Source: Streptomyces sp. NRRL WC-3742 (GTDB lineage: Bacteria > Actinomycetota > Actinomycetes > Streptomycetales > Streptomycetaceae). From it: a stretch of DNA of 14,820 nucleotides. Positions within the stretch are counted from its first letter, which is position 1; every line of letters begins with the position of its first letter. The position numbers were made by a program, and so were the translations under genes. The notes beneath the pieces are model-generated. The model ran no database searches. It had not been told where the DNA came from and worked only from the letters and a program-made list of their open reading frames with translations. The stretch covers positions 1-14,820 of the forward strand of contig NZ_JOCF01000114.1 in the NCBI RefSeq assembly GCF_000720635.1, in the 5' to 3' direction. Below, one piece after another: positions 13,184 to 14,820 of the stretch.

Positions 13184-14013
13184 CACGGCCGGGTGCTCGG
13201 GCGGGCGGGGGTACGGGCCTGCGGGCGGCGCGACGGGAGCAGGGCGAGGTGCTCCTCCCGGACGAGGTCGAACCTGAGCGCCAGCGCGACGAGTTCCTCG
13301 CGCTTGCCGCCGCCCGGCCCCTCCTCGTACAGCTCGCGCAGCCGCAGTTTCGTCGCCGTCAGGTAGTCGATGTGGTAGTTCACGGCGGAGCGGGTGAGGC
13401 TGTGGCAGCCGGGCAGGGCGCGCAGCCGGGCCAGCACCTCGGTGACGCCGGGGACGGCGGCGGCGGAGGGCGAGCGCAGGCGCGGTTCGCACAGGGCGAG
13501 CAGCACCAGGAAGTACTTGGCGGTCGGGTCGAGGGCGAAGGGGCTGACGGTGTGCTCGCCGAGCCCGCCGAGTTCCCCGGGCTCCCCGTGTTCGCCGGGC
13601 GCGCCGGGCACACCGCCGGGGCGGCCCTCCAGGTAGGCGTGCTGCGGGGCGAAGACCTTGAAGGAGGCGGGTTCGCCGAGGGCGGGCAGCAGGACGCGGG
13701 AGAACTCGAACGGCACGGGCGCGCCGAGTCTGCCGGGGGCGACCTTCACGTGCTCGCCGGCGCCCTCCAGGTTCTCCACCACGTAGGTGGCGGAGGAGCT
13801 GAAGTTGGACAGCCGCCAGTAGTCCTCGGCGGCCACGACCTCGCCCGCGCTGCGGGAGACGCCCTGGTCGGGCAGGGGGATGGCGGCGGGCCTTCCGGGC
13901 TCGCCCCGGCCGAAGACGGCGCTCTCGCCGGGGCCCATCCGCAGCAGCGCGGGGGCCGCTCCGGGCGCCACCGACCGTGCCGGGCTGGGGAGTTGAACGA
14001 TGACCGTGTCCAC
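13183..14013 (-). CDS. FHA domain protein with C-terminal winged helix
   Basis: The 276-residue protein has an N-terminal FHA-like domain (~28-106): ESAVFGRGEPG with Arg36, LPDQGVSRSAGEV with Ser53-Arg54, WRLSNFSSSATYVVEN with Asn70. These are the phosphothreonine-contact positions of FHA folds. A glycine-rich hinge (134-154) contains seven G-X-Y triplets. The C-terminus (~155-250) has TAKYFLVLLALCEPRLR and SRSAVNYHIDYL-type residues (TRSAVNYHIDYLTATKLRLREL), a winged-helix candidate. It probably reads the phosphorylation state set by the kinase encoded one base downstream and may bind DNA or partner proteins. GTG 14013 is chosen because GGAGG lies 7 bases upstream; the frame extends to 14154 without homology or a ribosome site. 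Confidence 0.8.
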   Translation of the reverse strand: MDTVIVQLPSPARSVAPGAAPALLRMGPGESAVFGRGEPGRPAAIPLPDQGVSRSAGEVVAAEDYWRLSNFSSSATYVVENLEGAGEHVKVAPGRLGAPVPFEFSRVLLPALGEPASFKVFAPQHAYLEGRPGGVPGAPGEHGEPGELGGLGEHTVSPFALDPTAKYFLVLLALCEPRLRSPSAAAVPGVTEVLARLRALPGCHSLTRSAVNYHIDYLTATKLRLRELYEEGPGGGKREELVALALRFDLVREEHLALLPSRRPQARTPARPSTRP

Positions 14014-14021
14014 GCGGACAC
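14006..14021 (-). promoter_or_regulatory. Hairpin across the FHA gene start codon
   Basis: GTGTCC-GCGT-GGACAC (minus strand) is a perfect 6-bp stem with a 4-base loop. It holds the GTG start (14011-14013) and overlaps the end of the GGAGGTG ribosome site, so folding would hide initiation. It could equally be a chance dyad or a protein site. Confidence 0.35.
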
Positions 14022-14028
14022 CTCCGTG

Positions 14029-14057
14029 GGATCGGATCGATGGTATCCGTCCGATCC
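14029..14057 (-). promoter_or_regulatory. Dyad in the FHA/kinase leader
   Basis: GGATCGGA (14029-14036) is perfectly inverted at TCCGATCC (14050-14057), with 13 bases between. It lies 16-44 bases upstream of the FHA start codon, just beyond its ribosome site. Its position fits an operator or a leader hairpin controlling the kinase unit. Confidence 0.45.
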
Positions 14058-14233
14058 GTCGAGGAGGCTTCCCGCCACTCGGACGAGTGACGCGGGACGC
14101 CGGAACCCCCCGAAAACCCGCCGAAAACCCTTGCGCCACAGACGAACTGATCATCAGTCAAGCCGAAAGTTGTCCGTGTGCTGAACATTCGATAACGGTT
14201 GCAGGACGTAGTTGAACGATCACCATGAGTGTG

Positions 14234-14270
14234 ACGCAACGCACAGTGGTCGATCGTCCACTCGTTGTGT
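14234..14270 (+). promoter_or_regulatory. Inverted repeat upstream of the small secreted protein
   Basis: ACGCAACG (14234-14241), a CAC bulge and AGTGG (14245-14249) pair with CCACT (14258-14262) and CGTTGTGT (14263-14270) around TCGATCGT, with one mismatch or wobble. It sits about 53 bases before the ATG and may be an operator or a 5' leader hairpin. Confidence 0.4.
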
Positions 14271-14307
14271 AAGACTCATCCCAAGGAGTGAGATTCCCTT
14301 AATTTCC

Positions 14308-14314
14308 AAGGAGG
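14308..14314 (+). promoter_or_regulatory. Near-perfect Shine-Dalgarno, AAGGAGG
   Basis: AAGGAGG is fully complementary to the 16S 3' tail and lies 8 bases before ATG 14323. It is the strongest ribosome site in the window, pointing to high translation of the secreted protein. A similar AAGGAGTGAG occurs 24 bases upstream without a start. Confidence 0.85.
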
Positions 14315-14322
14315 TTCATAAC

Positions 14323-14730
14323 ATGCGCACTCGGATCGCAGCTGTGATGATGACGGTGGCAGGGATCGCCGGGCTGTCCGCCGCCCCCGCCATGGCCACC
14401 ACGGCGACGGCCGAGCCCGGCACCACGGCCTGCACCACGGTGCTGAACCGCCCGTGCCTCTCGCACGAGTCGAACAACGAGGGCGTCGTCGGCGTCGCCC
14501 GCGTCACCGCCGACCCGAGCCAGCTGACCGTCGTCCGCGTCGAGCTCCGCACCCAGGCCGCCTGGGGCAGCCCGTGGGAGACCGTCGCCTCGGCCACCAC
14601 CGTCCGCTACGGCTCGGCCGACGCCACCACCCAGCGGGTGGTGACCGACAAGCTGCGGATCGTCTGTGCCACCGCCGGCCCGGCGCTGGACGCGGCCCGG
14701 CAGGTGACCACCTGTACCAACCCGTTCTAA
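14323..14730 (+). CDS. Small secreted four-cysteine protein
   Basis: The 135-residue precursor has a clear signal peptide (MRTRIAAVMMTVAGIAGLSA..., cleavage near AMA/TT at 25-26). The mature chain of about 110 residues has four cysteines (37, 45, 115, 131), probably two disulfides, and beta-rich stretches such as LTVVRVELRTQAAWGSPWETVASATTVRYG. There is no sorting signal, lipobox or membrane helix, so it should be released. It does not match the subtilisin-inhibitor, chaplin or SapB patterns, and I do not recognise the family. The optimal ribosome site and strong terminator suggest an abundant extracellular product. It is divergent from the FHA/kinase unit, so shared control is possible but unproven. 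Confidence 0.85.
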   Translation: MRTRIAAVMMTVAGIAGLSAAPAMATTATAEPGTTACTTVLNRPCLSHESNNEGVVGVARVTADPSQLTVVRVELRTQAAWGSPWETVASATTVRYGSADATTQRVVTDKLRIVCATAGPALDAARQVTTCTNPF

Positions 14731-14752
14731 GCGCCTCCGAGAGGACGGCGCC

Positions 14753-14784
14753 GCCCGGCCCGGAATGGCAGTTCCGGGCCGGGC
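14753..14784 (+). terminator. Strong terminator after the secreted protein gene
   Basis: GCCCGGCCCGGAA (14753-14765) pairs perfectly over 13 bp with TTCCGGGCCGGGC (14772-14784) around TGGCAG, 22 bases after the stop. It is followed by a pyrimidine-rich CCCTTCGCTCTCC. The remaining bases to 14820 are C-rich with no further feature. Confidence 0.85.
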
Positions 14785-14820
14785 CCCTTCGCTCTCCGCC
14801 TCCCCGCCCCTCCCCGCCCC

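Larger units (their letters stand above)
14014..14322. promoter_or_regulatory. 309-bp divergent regulatory region
   Basis: This region drives the FHA/kinase unit leftward and the small secreted protein rightward. It is clearly less G/C-rich than its surroundings, especially 14140-14320. A plus-strand pair TTGTCC (14170-14175), 17 bases, TAACGG (14193-14198) is a tentative promoter. TTGACT on the minus strand near 14148 has no good -10. Two dyads are listed separately. No ORF here is convincing. Confidence 0.4.

Noticed and set aside
11645..14239. A single 864-codon frame extending the kinase upstream across the FHA gene
   Set aside because: Upstream of 13183 the residues are Arg/Pro/Gly-rich noise, while the overlapping frame encodes a coherent FHA + winged-helix protein. 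The TGATG overlap fits two coupled genes.
1..14820. CRISPR array, tRNA, rRNA, intact transposase, prophage or biosynthetic cluster
   Set aside because: No regularly spaced 25-40 bp repeats, tRNA arms, rRNA-like sequence, DDE/serine/tyrosine recombinase motifs, phage structural genes or PKS/NRPS signatures were seen on either strand.

Overview
The window is very high in G+C, with strong third-position G/C bias and widely spaced Shine-Dalgarno motifs. Its protein families (DUF3040, LAxTG sortase substrate, AAC(2')-type acetyltransferase, LAL-type ATPase, FHA/kinase pair) point to a streptomycete (Streptomyces or a close relative). It looks like chromosomal sequence. There is no rRNA, tRNA, CRISPR array, plasmid origin, intact transposase or recognisable biosynthetic cluster. 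The first 15 bases are the 3' part of the Tn5/Nextera mosaic end, so the left edge is a contig end with untrimmed adapter. Genomic sequence starts at about base 16.

Layout. A 33-codon tail of an unidentified plus-strand gene (to 115) converges on a minus-strand set running 2023 to 161: a degenerate HAD-like protein, a DUF3040 membrane protein, a PRC-barrel protein and a DJ-1/PfpI protein. The last three are spaced by 4 and 6 bases and read as one operon. Bases 2211-2406 are a long imperfect palindrome (element 1). Beyond it lie a 20-bp operator-like palindrome and a 919-residue LAL-type AAA ATPase that lacks the usual C-terminal LuxR HTH. Next are a HEAT-repeat protein, a second long palindrome (element 2) filling the gap, a RimJ/RimL-type GNAT, a divergent AAC(2')-I-like acetyltransferase, and a geranylgeranyl-reductase-family flavoprotein.

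The right third holds a wall-anchored LAxTG protein with a Pro/Thr stalk, a dense block of terminators, a CaCA-type Ca2+/H+ antiporter, and a two-gene unit coupled by TGATG: an FHA + winged-helix protein and a Ser/Thr kinase fused through one membrane segment to an extracytoplasmic lysozyme/SLT-like domain. A small four-cysteine secreted protein is divergent from this unit and ends in a strong terminator.

Most unusual points. (1) The kinase-SLT fusion with its coupled FHA partner looks like a phosphosignalling module tied directly to peptidoglycan. (2) The two ~195-bp palindromes share an internal ~30-bp module, and their stem mismatches are strand-asymmetric: in the upper stem of element 1 there are nine G.T and no A.C mismatches on the plus strand, and in element 2 nine A.C and no G.T. 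Each therefore folds with G.U wobbles on one strand only, as expected for selection on RNA or single-stranded DNA. (3) The HAD-like protein has lost its acidic catalytic motifs, and the LAL protein has lost its DNA-binding domain beside element 1. All functions are inferred from motifs read by eye; no database search was possible.
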